Shown: piece by piece, positions 52,190 through 61,990 of the stretch | Layout of the letters: the number at the start of each line of letters is the position of its first letter | Position numbering within the stretch: the first letter of the stretch is position 1 | Assembly (NCBI RefSeq): GCF_042683665.1 | Contig: NZ_JBHUOO010000007.1 | DNA length: 64,000 nucleotides | DNA from: Leeuwenhoekiella polynyae | GTDB lineage: Bacteria; Bacteroidota; Bacteroidia; Flavobacteriales; Flavobacteriaceae | Reading direction: 5' to 3' (one strand) | Made by a program: the position numbers and the translations under genes | Notes under the pieces: model-generated | Database searches by the model: none | What the model was told of the DNA's origin: nothing | What the model saw: only the letters and a program-made list of their open reading frames with translations

Positions 52190-53464
52190 ATGGAAATTAC
52201 CGAGGTAATAAAAAGGGATTTTACGACCAAAACCTTTCATTTACACAAAATCACAAACGCTATTTTAAAAGCCATGACCGCGGTTGAACACGGTGGCCCT
52301 AAGGATGCAGAAGAAATCTCTCAAAATGTTTATACTGCGCTTCTGGAGCGTAAAAATGCAGATACTGCTTACAAACCTACTGTAGAAGAGGTTCAGGATT
52401 TTGTGGAGAACAAACTGATGGAAGGTGGTTTTTTTGATGTTGCAAAAGCCTATATCCTATATAGAAACGAGCAGGCTCAAAAAAGAAAGGCTAACATTTT
52501 TGAAAAAAGAATCAACCTAAAACCATACGATTATCCTGCACTTTATGAATATGTGCCTGCAATTAGACACTCCTATTGGATTCATACAGAATTTAATTTT
52601 ACCAGTGATATACAAGATTTTAAAACCCGCCTTTCTGATACTGAGCGTAGCGCTATAAAGAATACGATGCTAGCCATCTCTCAGATAGAAGTAGCTGTAA
52701 AAAGCTTCTGGGGTGATATTTATCATAAAATGCCTAAGCCAGAAATTGGTTCTGTAGGCGCAACCTTTGCCGAAAGTGAAGTAAGACACCACGATGCCTA
52801 CTCACACCTCCTAGAAATTTTAGGCCTTAATCAGGAATTTAAAAACCTGAAGAAAAAGCCGGTGATTATGAAGCGTGTTCATTACTTGGAAACCGCTTTA
52901 AAAAACGCTAAAAGTGATGATCATAAAGAATATGCCGAGTCTGTTTTATTGTTCTCTTTATTTATAGAGCACGTATCCCTGTTCTCGCAGTTCTTGATCA
53001 TTATGGCCTTCAACAAACACAGAAACGTCTTAAAAGGCATCTCTAACGTGGTAGAAGCGACTTCTAAAGAAGAACAAATTCACGGAGATTTTGGTATAGA
53101 CATCATCAATATCATTAAAGACGAAAATCCGGAGTGGTTTGATGCAGATTACCATAGTATGATTCAAGATATGTGTAAAGATGCATTTGTAGCAGAGAGC
53201 GACATCATAGACTGGATTTTTGAAGCAGGCGAAATAGAATTTTTACCAAAAGTTTTGGTTAAAGAATTCATCAAAAAGAGATTTAATGATTCCCTTGAAA
53301 GTATAGGAATCGAAAAAATATTTGAGGTAGATGAAACCCTTCTCGCAGAAACCGAATGGTTTGACGATGAGATCATAGGCACCAAACACGGAGACTTTTT
53401 TGTAAAACGCTCCATCAACTATAGTAAAAGAACACAAAGTATAACCAGCGACGACTTATTTTAA
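52190..53464 (+). CDS. nrdB: Ribonucleotide reductase class I small subunit with N-terminal ATP-cone
   Basis: A 424-residue radical-generating subunit. Residues 1 to about 95 form an ATP-cone (VIKRDFTTKTFHLHKITNAILKAM, YKPTVEEVQDFVENKLMEGG, KAYILYRNEQAQKR), a nucleotide-sensing domain normally found on NrdA. The ferritin-like body follows, with metal-ligand segments ISQIEVAVKSF, FAESEVRHHDAYSH and ISNVVEATSKEEQIHGDFG. In Leeuwenhoekiella blandensis NrdB this arrangement lets dATP shut the enzyme off by tetramerising the small subunit. The nrdA gene follows 4 nt after the stop, and the large subunit lacks a cone, as expected. Confidence 0.95.
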   Translation: MEITEVIKRDFTTKTFHLHKITNAILKAMTAVEHGGPKDAEEISQNVYTALLERKNADTAYKPTVEEVQDFVENKLMEGGFFDVAKAYILYRNEQAQKRKANIFEKRINLKPYDYPALYEYVPAIRHSYWIHTEFNFTSDIQDFKTRLSDTERSAIKNTMLAISQIEVAVKSFWGDIYHKMPKPEIGSVGATFAESEVRHHDAYSHLLEILGLNQEFKNLKKKPVIMKRVHYLETALKNAKSDDHKEYAESVLLFSLFIEHVSLFSQFLIIMAFNKHRNVLKGISNVVEATSKEEQIHGDFGIDIINIIKDENPEWFDADYHSMIQDMCKDAFVAESDIIDWIFEAGEIEFLPKVLVKEFIKKRFNDSLESIGIEKIFEVDETLLAETEWFDDEIIGTKHGDFFVKRSINYSKRTQSITSDDLF

Positions 53465-53468
53465 AACA

Positions 53469-55262
53469 ATGAACGAATCAAAATTACACCTCGGAGAAGA
53501 GTTACAACAAAAAACCACAAGCGCAACTGATACCCTTGCACAAGCGAGAAAAGAAGCGCTTAAAAATTCATCAGAAAAGCAAGAACATAAGTTTGAATGG
53601 TTAAATGATTTCAGTAGAAACTTTTTAGCATCAGGCTACCTTACTAAAGGAGTTACTCCAGAAGGGCGTATCCGTGAAATTGCAGATCATGCAGAAACTA
53701 TATTAGGTATAGCTGGTTTTTCAGATAAGTTCTACGGCTATATGAGCGAAGGTTTTTATTCACTGGCTTCTCCGGTTTGGTCAAACTTTGGTAAAGAGCG
53801 TGGTTTGCCAATTAGCTGCTTCGGTTCTCATATAGATGATGACATGGGTAACATTTTATACACCCAGTCTGAAGTAGGTATGATGTCTAAACTAGGTGGT
53901 GGTACTTCTGGATATTTTGGAAAAATTAGACATCGCGGTGCTGATGTGAAAAATAACGGTCAGGCTTCTGGAGCTGTACACATTATGCAGCTTTTTGAAT
54001 CTATGGTTGATGTCGTAAGTCAAGGTTCTGTACGTCGTGGTCGCTTTTCTCCCTACTTACCGGTTGAACACCCGGACATTGAAGAGTTCTTAGAAATAGG
54101 TACCGAAGGTAATCCTATTCAAGAATTAACACACGGCGTATCGGTGACCAACCAGTGGATGGAAGACATGGTAGCCGGTGACGAGAAAAAACGTGCTGTA
54201 TGGGCTAAAGTACTGCAACGTCGCGGGGAAATGGGATATCCTTATATCTTCTTTAAAGACAATGCAAACAACGGTGCTGCAGATGTGTTTAGAGATAACA
54301 ATCACACGATCTACGCTAGTAACTTGTGTACAGAAATCATGTTACCCTCTAATGAAAATTGGTCATTTGTTTGTGTACTTTCTTCAGTTAATGTTTTACA
54401 CTATGATAAATGGAAAAATACTGATGCCGTAGAAACTATGGTTCATTTCTTAGATGCTGTGATTACAGAATTCTGTGAAAAACTAGAGGTTTATCGTGAT
54501 TCTGATAGCCGTGAAGATCGCCAGACCTTCTTGTTTATGGAAAGAGCCTATAATTTTGCTAAAGAAAACCGGGCATTAGGATTAGGTGTTTTAGGTTGGC
54601 ACTCGCTATTACAATCTAAAATGTTGCCGTTCAACAGTCAGGAAGCCTATGATCTAAACAGTGAAATCTTTAGAACTATCAAAGAAAAATCCTACCAGGC
54701 ATCAGCAGCTTTAGCAGATCGTTTTGGCGAACCTGAAGCTTTAAAAGGTTATGGAAGACGCAATGCAACTTTAAATGCAATTGCTCCCACAACCTCATCT
54801 GCATTTATATTAGGTCAGGTATCACAGGGGATAGAGCCTATTTGGTCTAACACCTATGTAAAAGATATCGCTAAAGTAAAAACCACAATTAGAAATCCGT
54901 TTTTAGTTGATTTACTAGAAGAAAAAGGTAAAAATACTACTGAAGTTTGGAGAAGCATCAGAGACTTTGATGGCTCTGTTCAACATCTAGATTTCTTATC
55001 AGACTTAGAAAAAGATGTATTTAAAACCTATTCTGAAATCGATCAATTAGACATCGTTTACCAAGCTGCTAACAGACAAAACCATATTGACCAAGGTCAA
55101 TCTGTGAACATCATCGTTCACCCGGAAATGCCCGTTAAAGACATCAATAAAATTCATATTACTGCCTGGAAACTGGGGTTAAAATCTTTGTATTACCAGC
55201 ACAGCATGAATGCTGCTCAAAAATTCAAGCAGAAAAAAGCCTGCGTAAGTTGTGAGGCTTAA
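53469..55262 (+). CDS. nrdA: Ribonucleotide reductase class I catalytic subunit, short form without ATP-cone
   Basis: A 597-residue NrdA. Catalytic residues are visible in PISCFGS (first redox Cys), YASNLCTEIMLP (Asn, thiyl-radical Cys, Glu) and the C-terminal CVSCEA, the flexible redox pair. The N terminus starts straight in the ten-stranded barrel region, so there is no ATP-cone; full-length E. coli NrdA has about 760 residues. This fits the partnership with the cone-bearing NrdB. A terminator ends the operon. Confidence 0.96.
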   Translation: MNESKLHLGEELQQKTTSATDTLAQARKEALKNSSEKQEHKFEWLNDFSRNFLASGYLTKGVTPEGRIREIADHAETILGIAGFSDKFYGYMSEGFYSLASPVWSNFGKERGLPISCFGSHIDDDMGNILYTQSEVGMMSKLGGGTSGYFGKIRHRGADVKNNGQASGAVHIMQLFESMVDVVSQGSVRRGRFSPYLPVEHPDIEEFLEIGTEGNPIQELTHGVSVTNQWMEDMVAGDEKKRAVWAKVLQRRGEMGYPYIFFKDNANNGAADVFRDNNHTIYASNLCTEIMLPSNENWSFVCVLSSVNVLHYDKWKNTDAVETMVHFLDAVITEFCEKLEVYRDSDSREDRQTFLFMERAYNFAKENRALGLGVLGWHSLLQSKMLPFNSQEAYDLNSEIFRTIKEKSYQASAALADRFGEPEALKGYGRRNATLNAIAPTTSSAFILGQVSQGIEPIWSNTYVKDIAKVKTTIRNPFLVDLLEEKGKNTTEVWRSIRDFDGSVQHLDFLSDLEKDVFKTYSEIDQLDIVYQAANRQNHIDQGQSVNIIVHPEMPVKDINKIHITAWKLGLKSLYYQHSMNAAQKFKQKKACVSCEA

Positions 55263-55296
55263 TCAATAGAATTTTTTTATTTAAGTAAGTGTTGCA

Positions 55297-55324
55297 AGAG
55301 CCGGTAGAAATACCGGCTCTTTCT
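55297..55324 (+). terminator. Terminator of the nrdBA operon
   Basis: Stem AGAGCCGGTA / TACCGGCTCT of 10 bp with a GAAA loop, followed by TTCTTTT. It starts 34 nt after the nrdA stop codon. Confidence 0.92.
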
Positions 55325-55389
55325 TTTATAAGAACTTATTTTCAATTTAAATTATCCAGTAACTTTAGCTCACTAAACAAGTTATTACT

Positions 55390-55914
55390 ATGGATCTTCA
55401 AGAATTAAAATATCCTATAGGGATTTTTGAAAAACCGGAAACTATCACAGCTTCTCAAATCGAAAACTGGATTCATACCATTCAAGATTTTCCGCGATCA
55501 ATTACCCAATTAACCAAAAATCTTTCCAAAGATAGCTTAGCAAAAACCTACCGGCTCGATGGCTGGAATATTAAGCAGCTTGTACATCATTGCGCAGATA
55601 GTCATATGCATGCATTTATACGGTTTAAACTGGCATTAACTGAAAACACTCCACAAATCAAACCCTACTTTGAAGACAAGTGGGCTGAGCTGCCTGATAC
55701 TGCATCAACACCTATAGAAGCTTCACTTAAACTTATTGAAGGCTTACATCTGCGCTGGGCGATTCTACTAAAGGTATTAGAACCTGAAGATCTGGAACGG
55801 ACTTACATTCACCCGGAACACGGCAAACAGTTTACCTTAGCAGAAACCATTGGGATGTATGACTGGCACTGCAGGCATCATTTAGCACATATTAAAAATG
55901 CGCTCAACTCCTAG
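55390..55914 (+). CDS. YfiT-type DinB-family metal-dependent hydrolase or bacillithiol transferase-like protein
   Basis: A 174-residue DinB/YfiT protein with a four-helix bundle. Metal-binding histidines appear in KQLVHHCADSHMH (residues about 65-77) and DWHCRHHLAHI near the C terminus. YfiT proteins are nickel- or zinc-dependent hydrolases; some transfer bacillithiol. The start DLQELKYPIGIFEKPETIT is typical. The precise substrate in this organism is unknown. Confidence 0.9.
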   Translation: MDLQELKYPIGIFEKPETITASQIENWIHTIQDFPRSITQLTKNLSKDSLAKTYRLDGWNIKQLVHHCADSHMHAFIRFKLALTENTPQIKPYFEDKWAELPDTASTPIEASLKLIEGLHLRWAILLKVLEPEDLERTYIHPEHGKQFTLAETIGMYDWHCRHHLAHIKNALNS

Positions 55915-55933
55915 AAAATCATTATTTTAGAAT

Positions 55934-56281
55934 ATGCAAAAGACTTGCCCGGAGTGTGGAGATAAAATTATAGGTCGCGCAGATAAAAAATACTGCAGCG
56001 ACTCGTGCAGAAATGCTGCAAACAATAAACTCAACAGCGACCGAAAGAACCTGATACGAAATACCAATAACAAACTGCGTAAAAATTATCGCATTCTCGA
56101 GTCTTTAAATCCTGACGACAAGACCAAAACCACAAAGAGTAAATTAGCTTTAGCAGGTTTTGATTTTAATTTGTTTACCAGCATTTATACTACAAAGGTC
56201 GGCACCGTTTATTACTTTGTTTATGATCAGGGCTATCTTCCGCTAGACAATGACTTTTATGCTCTGGTAAGACGCAACTGA
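55934..56281 (+). CDS. Small Zn-ribbon protein of unknown function
   Basis: A 115-residue protein with an N-terminal zinc ribbon CPECGDKIIGRADKKYCSDSC (CX2C...CX3C, residues about 4-24, followed by R-N-A-A-N-N-K). The rest is basic and helical (KLRKNYRILESLNPDDKTKTTKSKLALAGFDFN) and then beta-rich. It belongs to a small Bacteroidota family without a known role; it might bind nucleic acid. It follows the YfiT-like gene by 19 nt. Confidence 0.75.
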   Translation: MQKTCPECGDKIIGRADKKYCSDSCRNAANNKLNSDRKNLIRNTNNKLRKNYRILESLNPDDKTKTTKSKLALAGFDFNLFTSIYTTKVGTVYYFVYDQGYLPLDNDFYALVRRN

Positions 56282-56361
56282 CAACTTCCAGGTAGTAGCA
56301 TTTAAGTTTAAGCTAGGAATTCAAAAAAATAATTTATTTTGCAGAAAAATACACTTATTTC

Positions 56362-58218
56362 TTGCCTAGAATTCTAAATATTTTCCTCTTACTTTTCTGT
56401 ATCTACAACGTACAAGCTCAAGAAATTGTCTGGCAAAAAACACTAGGAGGCATAAACCATGATTGGTGTAGTTTTATTAAAGAAGGAAAAGAGAACAACT
56501 ATCTAGTTGCCGGATATACCTACAACAACACGGGAGATATTACGGATACCAATAATGGAGCTTCAGATATTTGGCTTGTTTCATTAAAAAAAGAAAATGG
56601 TTCTATTCAATGGCAAAAAACATTGGGAGGTGACGGAACTGATTATATTTCGCAAATATTTGAAACCCATGATGGTGGTTATCTACTATTGGGTAATTCA
56701 ACTTCTGATTCTAATGGCGATAAAACTGATGTTTTTTATGGTGGTTGGGATGATATTTGGATCGTAAAACTAGATACTAATCTAAATATTGAATGGGATC
56801 TTACGTATGGGGGGGCTGGTACAGACAGAGTAGCAAATGCCGTAGTAACCAACCAAGGCTATTTAATTGCTAGTGGTTCAGACAGTCCAATTTCTGGAAG
56901 CAAGACTGCAGCATTGAAAGGTGAGTCTGACATTTGGTTACTTATGTTAGATTTTGATGGAAATGAAATCTGGCAAAAAACCTTGGGTGGAACTCAAGAC
57001 GATATTCCAAGTCAAATAATGAAAACCAATGACGGCAACTTTATAATCGCTGCTAGTTCAAATTCTTCCATTTCTCAAGACAAATCAGAAGATGTACTAA
57101 ATGATAATGGAACATTTGACTTTTGGATCATTAAAATCAATTCTTTAGGTGAAATTATATGGGATCATGTTTATGGTGGTACACATGGGGACATCAGCAG
57201 TAACATTATCCAAAGCTCCGATGGGAACTTTGTAGTTTCAGGAACATCGAATTCTCAGATTAATTTTGATAAATCAGAAGCGCCAATATGCAACTCAATA
57301 GACATTTGGATTCTGAAAATCACCACTGATGGCACAGTCATTTGGGATAAAACTTTAGGAGGAAATGATACAGAATCAGCTACCGCTCTCTTTGAAAATA
57401 GTTCAGGAAATATAGTTATTTCTGGTGACACGTATTCTGACCCTCTTGGTTATGTAAGTGAACCTTCTAACGGAGACAGTGATTACTGGCTTACTATAAT
57501 TAGTCAAAATGGCGAATTTATAAGAGATAAACGTTTTGGAGGAAGTGGTTTAGACAGAAACTTAGGTACTATTCAAGATTCTCAGAGTAATTATATTCAA
57601 ATAGGATGGTCAGACTCTAATATTTCTGGCGATAAAACTGAAAGTAATTATAGCCGTGATTGGTGGATATTAAAGTTCAACCTTTCTGATACTATCAATG
57701 ATATAGAAACACCTCGTCTAATTACTCTCTCAGGTTGCCTTAATTCTGATTTGAAATTAGAGTCATCTACAGGATCTCGCTACGAGTGGACTGGCCCTAA
57801 AGGATTCTTTAGCACTATTCAAAATCCAACTTTGACCAATATAAATGCTGAAAAGACCGGAAGCTATCGAGTAAAAGTCTATTCAGAAAACAACTGTTTT
57901 ACAGAAGAAATCGTTAATATTCAATTATTAGAAAATTGTGAAGAAAATATATCGGATATGAGTTACACTTTTCCCAAATTTTTCACACCTAATAATGATG
58001 GTTACAATGATTTATGGACGCCGGTTTCATCACAGTCCCAGATTATTGAAAAAGTCAATATTTTCAATCGCTTTGGCAAATTAGTAAAATCTCTTAATGA
58101 AAATGATTCTTGGGATGGTACTTATAATGGCAGAATGCTACCATCAACCGACTATTGGTTTAAAGCTACATTTACCGATAATACATTTAAAACAGGACAT
58201 TTTACTTTAAAAAAGTGA
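56362..58218 (+). CDS. Secreted protein with seven KTLGG repeats and type B T9SS sorting domain
   Basis: A 618-residue exported protein. A signal peptide (RILNIFLLLFCIYNVQAQE) is followed by seven repeats of about 55-65 residues, each with W-x-K-T-x-G-G-x-x-x-D, from residue 22 to about 400; this looks like a beta-propeller. Then come an immunoglobulin-like region (residues about 455-530) and the CHU_C/type B sorting domain FFTPNNDGYNDLWTP...VNIFNRFGKLVKS to the end. It would be exported by the type IX system to the cell surface. Starts with TTG; no ATG precedes the signal peptide. Confidence 0.9.
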   Translation: MPRILNIFLLLFCIYNVQAQEIVWQKTLGGINHDWCSFIKEGKENNYLVAGYTYNNTGDITDTNNGASDIWLVSLKKENGSIQWQKTLGGDGTDYISQIFETHDGGYLLLGNSTSDSNGDKTDVFYGGWDDIWIVKLDTNLNIEWDLTYGGAGTDRVANAVVTNQGYLIASGSDSPISGSKTAALKGESDIWLLMLDFDGNEIWQKTLGGTQDDIPSQIMKTNDGNFIIAASSNSSISQDKSEDVLNDNGTFDFWIIKINSLGEIIWDHVYGGTHGDISSNIIQSSDGNFVVSGTSNSQINFDKSEAPICNSIDIWILKITTDGTVIWDKTLGGNDTESATALFENSSGNIVISGDTYSDPLGYVSEPSNGDSDYWLTIISQNGEFIRDKRFGGSGLDRNLGTIQDSQSNYIQIGWSDSNISGDKTESNYSRDWWILKFNLSDTINDIETPRLITLSGCLNSDLKLESSTGSRYEWTGPKGFFSTIQNPTLTNINAEKTGSYRVKVYSENNCFTEEIVNIQLLENCEENISDMSYTFPKFFTPNNDGYNDLWTPVSSQSQIIEKVNIFNRFGKLVKSLNENDSWDGTYNGRMLPSTDYWFKATFTDNTFKTGHFTLKK

Positions 58219-58236
58219 GACCTTAAATCAATCGAA

Positions 58237-58698
58237 TTACTTCCAGGTTGCGCCTTTTAACTTTAAAGCAGCCTTTATCACATCCATCTGACTGATTTGC
58301 CCTACTAGTTTTCCATTTTCAACAATAGGAAAACGGCGGTGTTTACGCTCAATAAAAAAGCGAGCTGCATCCAGCACATTCATATTTCCATCTATAGTTT
58401 CCACATCAATTGCCATGTTTTGTCCTACAGTTGCATTGAGCATTGGCAAGTTATGATATCGGCTATCTGATATGTGCTTGATACAATCCCCTTCAGAAAT
58501 AACGCCTAACAACTCATAGTTTTCATTCACAACCGGTGCTCCTGAAATACGGTACTTGATCAGTTTTTGCATCACATCCATTATCGACTCGTCAGGTGTA
58601 AATGTGATAAGCCTTGTTGTCATATAATCTGAAACTTTAATATTTACTTCTTCGGCAACAACTTTAGATCGTTTACCCATAAAACTCTTGATTCCCAT
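58237..58698 (-). CDS. Two-CBS-domain protein
   Basis: A 153-residue protein consisting of two CBS domains (about residues 25-80 and 92-147): VSDYMTTRLITFTPDESIMDVMQKLIKYRISGAPVVNENYELLGVISEGD, then VGQNMAIDVETIDGNMNVLDAARFFIERKHRRFPIVENGKLVGQISQMDVIK. CBS pairs usually bind adenine nucleotides and act as energy or redox sensors. No other domain is attached. The role is not known. Confidence 0.9.
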   Translation of the reverse strand: MGIKSFMGKRSKVVAEEVNIKVSDYMTTRLITFTPDESIMDVMQKLIKYRISGAPVVNENYELLGVISEGDCIKHISDSRYHNLPMLNATVGQNMAIDVETIDGNMNVLDAARFFIERKHRRFPIVENGKLVGQISQMDVIKAALKLKGATWK

Positions 58699-58838
58699 AT
58701 GCTTATATTTTTAGACTCTTTAAATTAGACAAAATATCCGAGATATAGAAAACGATTTCTTTATCAAATTTTCAAATCACTTCAAGTCTTGTACATACCG
58801 GTCTTTCCTACTACCTTTAACCGAATATTCGTCTACCT

Positions 58839-61145
58839 ATGAAAACGCATTACGCTGCCGTACTTTCTTTTTTGCTCATTCTGGGGCTTATTTATTTTAG
58901 TTTTTACACACACAAACCGCAAAGTATAGCTGATGCCAACACTCCGCTAACAGCATTTTCTACTGCGCGTGCACAAGCTTTTGTAGATTCTATAGCTCGT
59001 GAAGCGCATGGCGTGGGAATGCCGGCACATCAAACTACGCAAAACTATATCGTAAAAACGCTAGAAGGTTTTGGTCTCGAGACACAAATACAAACTGATT
59101 TTGCATATAAACCCGGCTGGGGCGCTTTAAGCAGAGCTGAAAATATAATCACACGCATTCCCGGTACAGGTTCTGGTCAGACGCTTTTGCTGATGTCGCA
59201 TTACGACAGTGCACCGCATACAGCATCACACGGAGCAAGTGACGCCGGAAGCGGAGTTGCTGCGATTTTAGAAACCATAAGAGCCTATTTAGCCAAAGGC
59301 GAAAAAGCCAAAAATGATATTATTATTTTGTTTACAGATGCTGAAGAATTAGGTCTTAATGGTGCTTCGGTATTTGTGAACAAGCATCCATGGGCAAAAG
59401 ATGTAGACCTGGCTTTAAACTTTGAAGCCCGTGGAAGCGGCGGCCCTTCTAATATGATCGTAGAGACCAACGGCGGGAACGGCAAACTGATCAAGGCTTT
59501 TGCTGAAGCCAACCCTTCTCATCCGTATGCAAACTCGCTGATGTATAGCGTTTATAAATTATTGCCTAACGATACTGACTCTACTGTCCTGCGCGAAGAT
59601 GGCGATATTGATGGATTTTTCTTTGCGTTTATTGGCGATCACTTTGACTACCACACAGCCAATGATATTCCCAGCCGTCTAGATCCGGAGTCTTTAGAAC
59701 ATCAAGGCAGGTATCTATCGGCTCTTTTAGACTATTTTAAAGATGCAGATCTCAACTTAAAAGCAGATGAGGACTATGTCTATTTTAACCTTCCTATACT
59801 TAAAATGGCTTATTATCCATTCAGTTGGATTTTACCGATGCTAATAGGTGCTTGGATCTTATTTTTTATGGTACTCCTATATGGAATGCGCAAAAAACAA
59901 CTCACAGTTTTAGGGGTTTTACGCGGGTTTCTTCCGTTACTCATTTCGCTTGTTTTAGCCTATTTAGTTAGCCTGGGCTGGAAGGCAATTTTAGCACTAG
60001 ACCCTGCACAAGCCGATATTTTACAAGGCTTTCCTTATAATGGTTATGAACTTTTAGCCGGTTTTGTCGCGCTTATTTTAGCACTTACCTTTTTCATTTA
60101 TAAACTCTTCTATAAACCCAACACAGCAGCTTCACTCAGTTTTGCACCGTTATTCTTTTGGCTACTCATTGCAACCGGAGTAGGCCTGTATTTAGAAGGC
60201 GCTTCCTTTTTTGTAATTCCTATTTATTTTGGATTGCTGAGTGTGTTTTTAATTTTAAAAAGCGACAAGCCCAACTTGTTTCTACTCACCCTTCTTTCTG
60301 CTCCGGCCCTATTTATCATAACCCATTATATCAAAGAATTTCCTGTGGGTCTGGGTCTCAAAATGCTGGTAGCAGCAACTGCGCTTACCGTATTACTTTT
60401 TGGCTTGTTGCTTCCGGTGATGGGCTATTATAAGATGAAAGGCAAACTTGCAATCTTATTTCTACTCGTGAGTGTTGGTGCTTTTATTTCGGCGTATGCA
60501 AAATCTGACTTCACCGAAGAAAGACGTTTTCCTACCAGTTTAAACTATGTTTACGATGCAGATACTGAAGAAGCATTTTTTGCTACTTACAACAACCAGC
60601 TAGACGATTGGCTGAAAACTAGTTTGGGAGAACATATACAAACCGCAGAAGAAGCCGGTAAAAATCCGGAATCCGGGAAATACGGGAGTCGGTATTCTTA
60701 TATTTCAAAAGCACCGGTAACTTTTGTTGCACCTTCGCAAATTTACACTTCTAAGGATACTATAATTGATGGTGAGCGCAGACTGGATTTCACTGTATTT
60801 CCACAACGCAATGTGGGAGATATGATTTTATTGTGTCCAAAAGGCACTCCATTTAACCGGTTAAGCTTTAATGGGCAGGAGGTTTTATCCCGAGAAGGCG
60901 AAGCATTTCCGTTAGCAAATCGCTCTACAGACTATTTATTGAGCTACCGGCTTGTTGACAGAGAACCGCTCGAAGTGCATTTAACAATAGCAGCAGGTGC
61001 GCCGTTGCAATTTACGCTTTTTGATTATAGCTATGATCTTTTAGAAAACACAAGCTTTGACCTACCTTCGCGCCCTTTAAATGCTATGCCAATGCCTTTT
61101 GTAAATACCGATGCGCTGATCACCAAACAGCAAATCGAATTTTAA
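58839..61145 (+). CDS. M28-family membrane aminopeptidase-like protein
   Basis: A 768-residue protein. An N-terminal membrane anchor (residues 6-24) leads to an extracytoplasmic M28 zinc peptidase domain: MSHYDSAP (ligand His), ASDAGSG (Asp), DAEELG (catalytic Glu pair), NFEARGSGGPSNM and DHFDYHTANDIPS. About eight membrane helices follow (residues 325-560), then a C-terminal soluble domain. The topology resembles eukaryotic ER metallopeptidase 1 (Fxna). The substrate is unknown; it probably cuts peptides in the periplasm. Confidence 0.9.
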   Translation: MKTHYAAVLSFLLILGLIYFSFYTHKPQSIADANTPLTAFSTARAQAFVDSIAREAHGVGMPAHQTTQNYIVKTLEGFGLETQIQTDFAYKPGWGALSRAENIITRIPGTGSGQTLLLMSHYDSAPHTASHGASDAGSGVAAILETIRAYLAKGEKAKNDIIILFTDAEELGLNGASVFVNKHPWAKDVDLALNFEARGSGGPSNMIVETNGGNGKLIKAFAEANPSHPYANSLMYSVYKLLPNDTDSTVLREDGDIDGFFFAFIGDHFDYHTANDIPSRLDPESLEHQGRYLSALLDYFKDADLNLKADEDYVYFNLPILKMAYYPFSWILPMLIGAWILFFMVLLYGMRKKQLTVLGVLRGFLPLLISLVLAYLVSLGWKAILALDPAQADILQGFPYNGYELLAGFVALILALTFFIYKLFYKPNTAASLSFAPLFFWLLIATGVGLYLEGASFFVIPIYFGLLSVFLILKSDKPNLFLLTLLSAPALFIITHYIKEFPVGLGLKMLVAATALTVLLFGLLLPVMGYYKMKGKLAILFLLVSVGAFISAYAKSDFTEERRFPTSLNYVYDADTEEAFFATYNNQLDDWLKTSLGEHIQTAEEAGKNPESGKYGSRYSYISKAPVTFVAPSQIYTSKDTIIDGERRLDFTVFPQRNVGDMILLCPKGTPFNRLSFNGQEVLSREGEAFPLANRSTDYLLSYRLVDREPLEVHLTIAAGAPLQFTLFDYSYDLLENTSFDLPSRPLNAMPMPFVNTDALITKQQIEF

Positions 61146-61170
61146 AAGCATTGTTTAAAATTGAATTATT

Positions 61171-61971
61171 ATGAGCAGGATTGCTATCGCAGGATTAGGA
61201 TGGTTGGGACTACCACTGGCCGCGCAATTACAAGAATTGGGACATACCGTAAAAGGTTCGGTTACTTCTAAAACCAAACAAGCAGAATTGAAAACCTACG
61301 GCGTTGATGTCTATCAGGTTGAAATTGCAGAAGACGAAATTCGCGGGGAGATCAATTCGTTTTTAGCAGATTCTGAAATTCTGATCATTTTAATTCCGCC
61401 TGGTTTACGCCGAAATACGGGTCACAACCACGCTTTGCGGATGGCCCAATTGCTGGATGCTGTTGAAAAATCTTCTGTACAAAAAGTGATTTTAATAAGC
61501 AGTACAGGCGTTTATGACGATTCTCAAGGAAAAGTTACCGAAGCTGATGTACCCAAACCTCAGGATAACAAAGGCAAGCAACTAGTAGAAGTTGAACAGA
61601 TTTTCTTTAAGTCTACTGCGGTTAAAACTACCGTAATACGCTTTGGCGGACTCTTTGGCGGTAGCCGAAATCCGGTAAAATACCTTGCCGGTCGTACGGG
61701 TTTAAGCAATGGTAACGCGTCAGTGAATCTTATTCACCGTCAAGATTGTATGGGTGTTATTTTAGGCGTGATTTATAAAAATGCTTTTGGTCATATCATA
61801 AATGCGGTACACCCTGAGCATCCTGCAAAAGCGGTTTATTATAAAAAACAAGCAGAAGCTTTAGGTCTGGAACCTCCTGTTTATGAATCTGATAGAGATC
61901 AGACTTTTAAACAAATAGACTCTGTTACTTTAAAACCTTTATTAGGCTATACGTTTCAAAAAAACCTATAA
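61171..61971 (+). CDS. NAD(P)-binding epimerase/dehydrogenase-like protein (YeeZ type)
   Basis: A 266-residue Rossmann-fold protein of the extended SDR type, with GLGWLGLPLAAQLQELGHTVKGS (residues 8-30) as the nucleotide-binding motif and ILISSTGVYDDSQGKVTEADVPKPQ as the active-site-region Ser/Tyr stretch. The YxxxK motif of classical SDRs is not clear. It belongs to the YeeZ-like group, for which no reaction is established. A copy of the 104-bp element follows its stop codon. Confidence 0.82.
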   Translation: MSRIAIAGLGWLGLPLAAQLQELGHTVKGSVTSKTKQAELKTYGVDVYQVEIAEDEIRGEINSFLADSEILIILIPPGLRRNTGHNHALRMAQLLDAVEKSSVQKVILISSTGVYDDSQGKVTEADVPKPQDNKGKQLVEVEQIFFKSTAVKTTVIRFGGLFGGSRNPVKYLAGRTGLSNGNASVNLIHRQDCMGVILGVIYKNAFGHIINAVHPEHPAKAVYYKKQAEALGLEPPVYESDRDQTFKQIDSVTLKPLLGYTFQKNL

Positions 61972-61990
61972 AGCTTAAAACTCATTTCTG

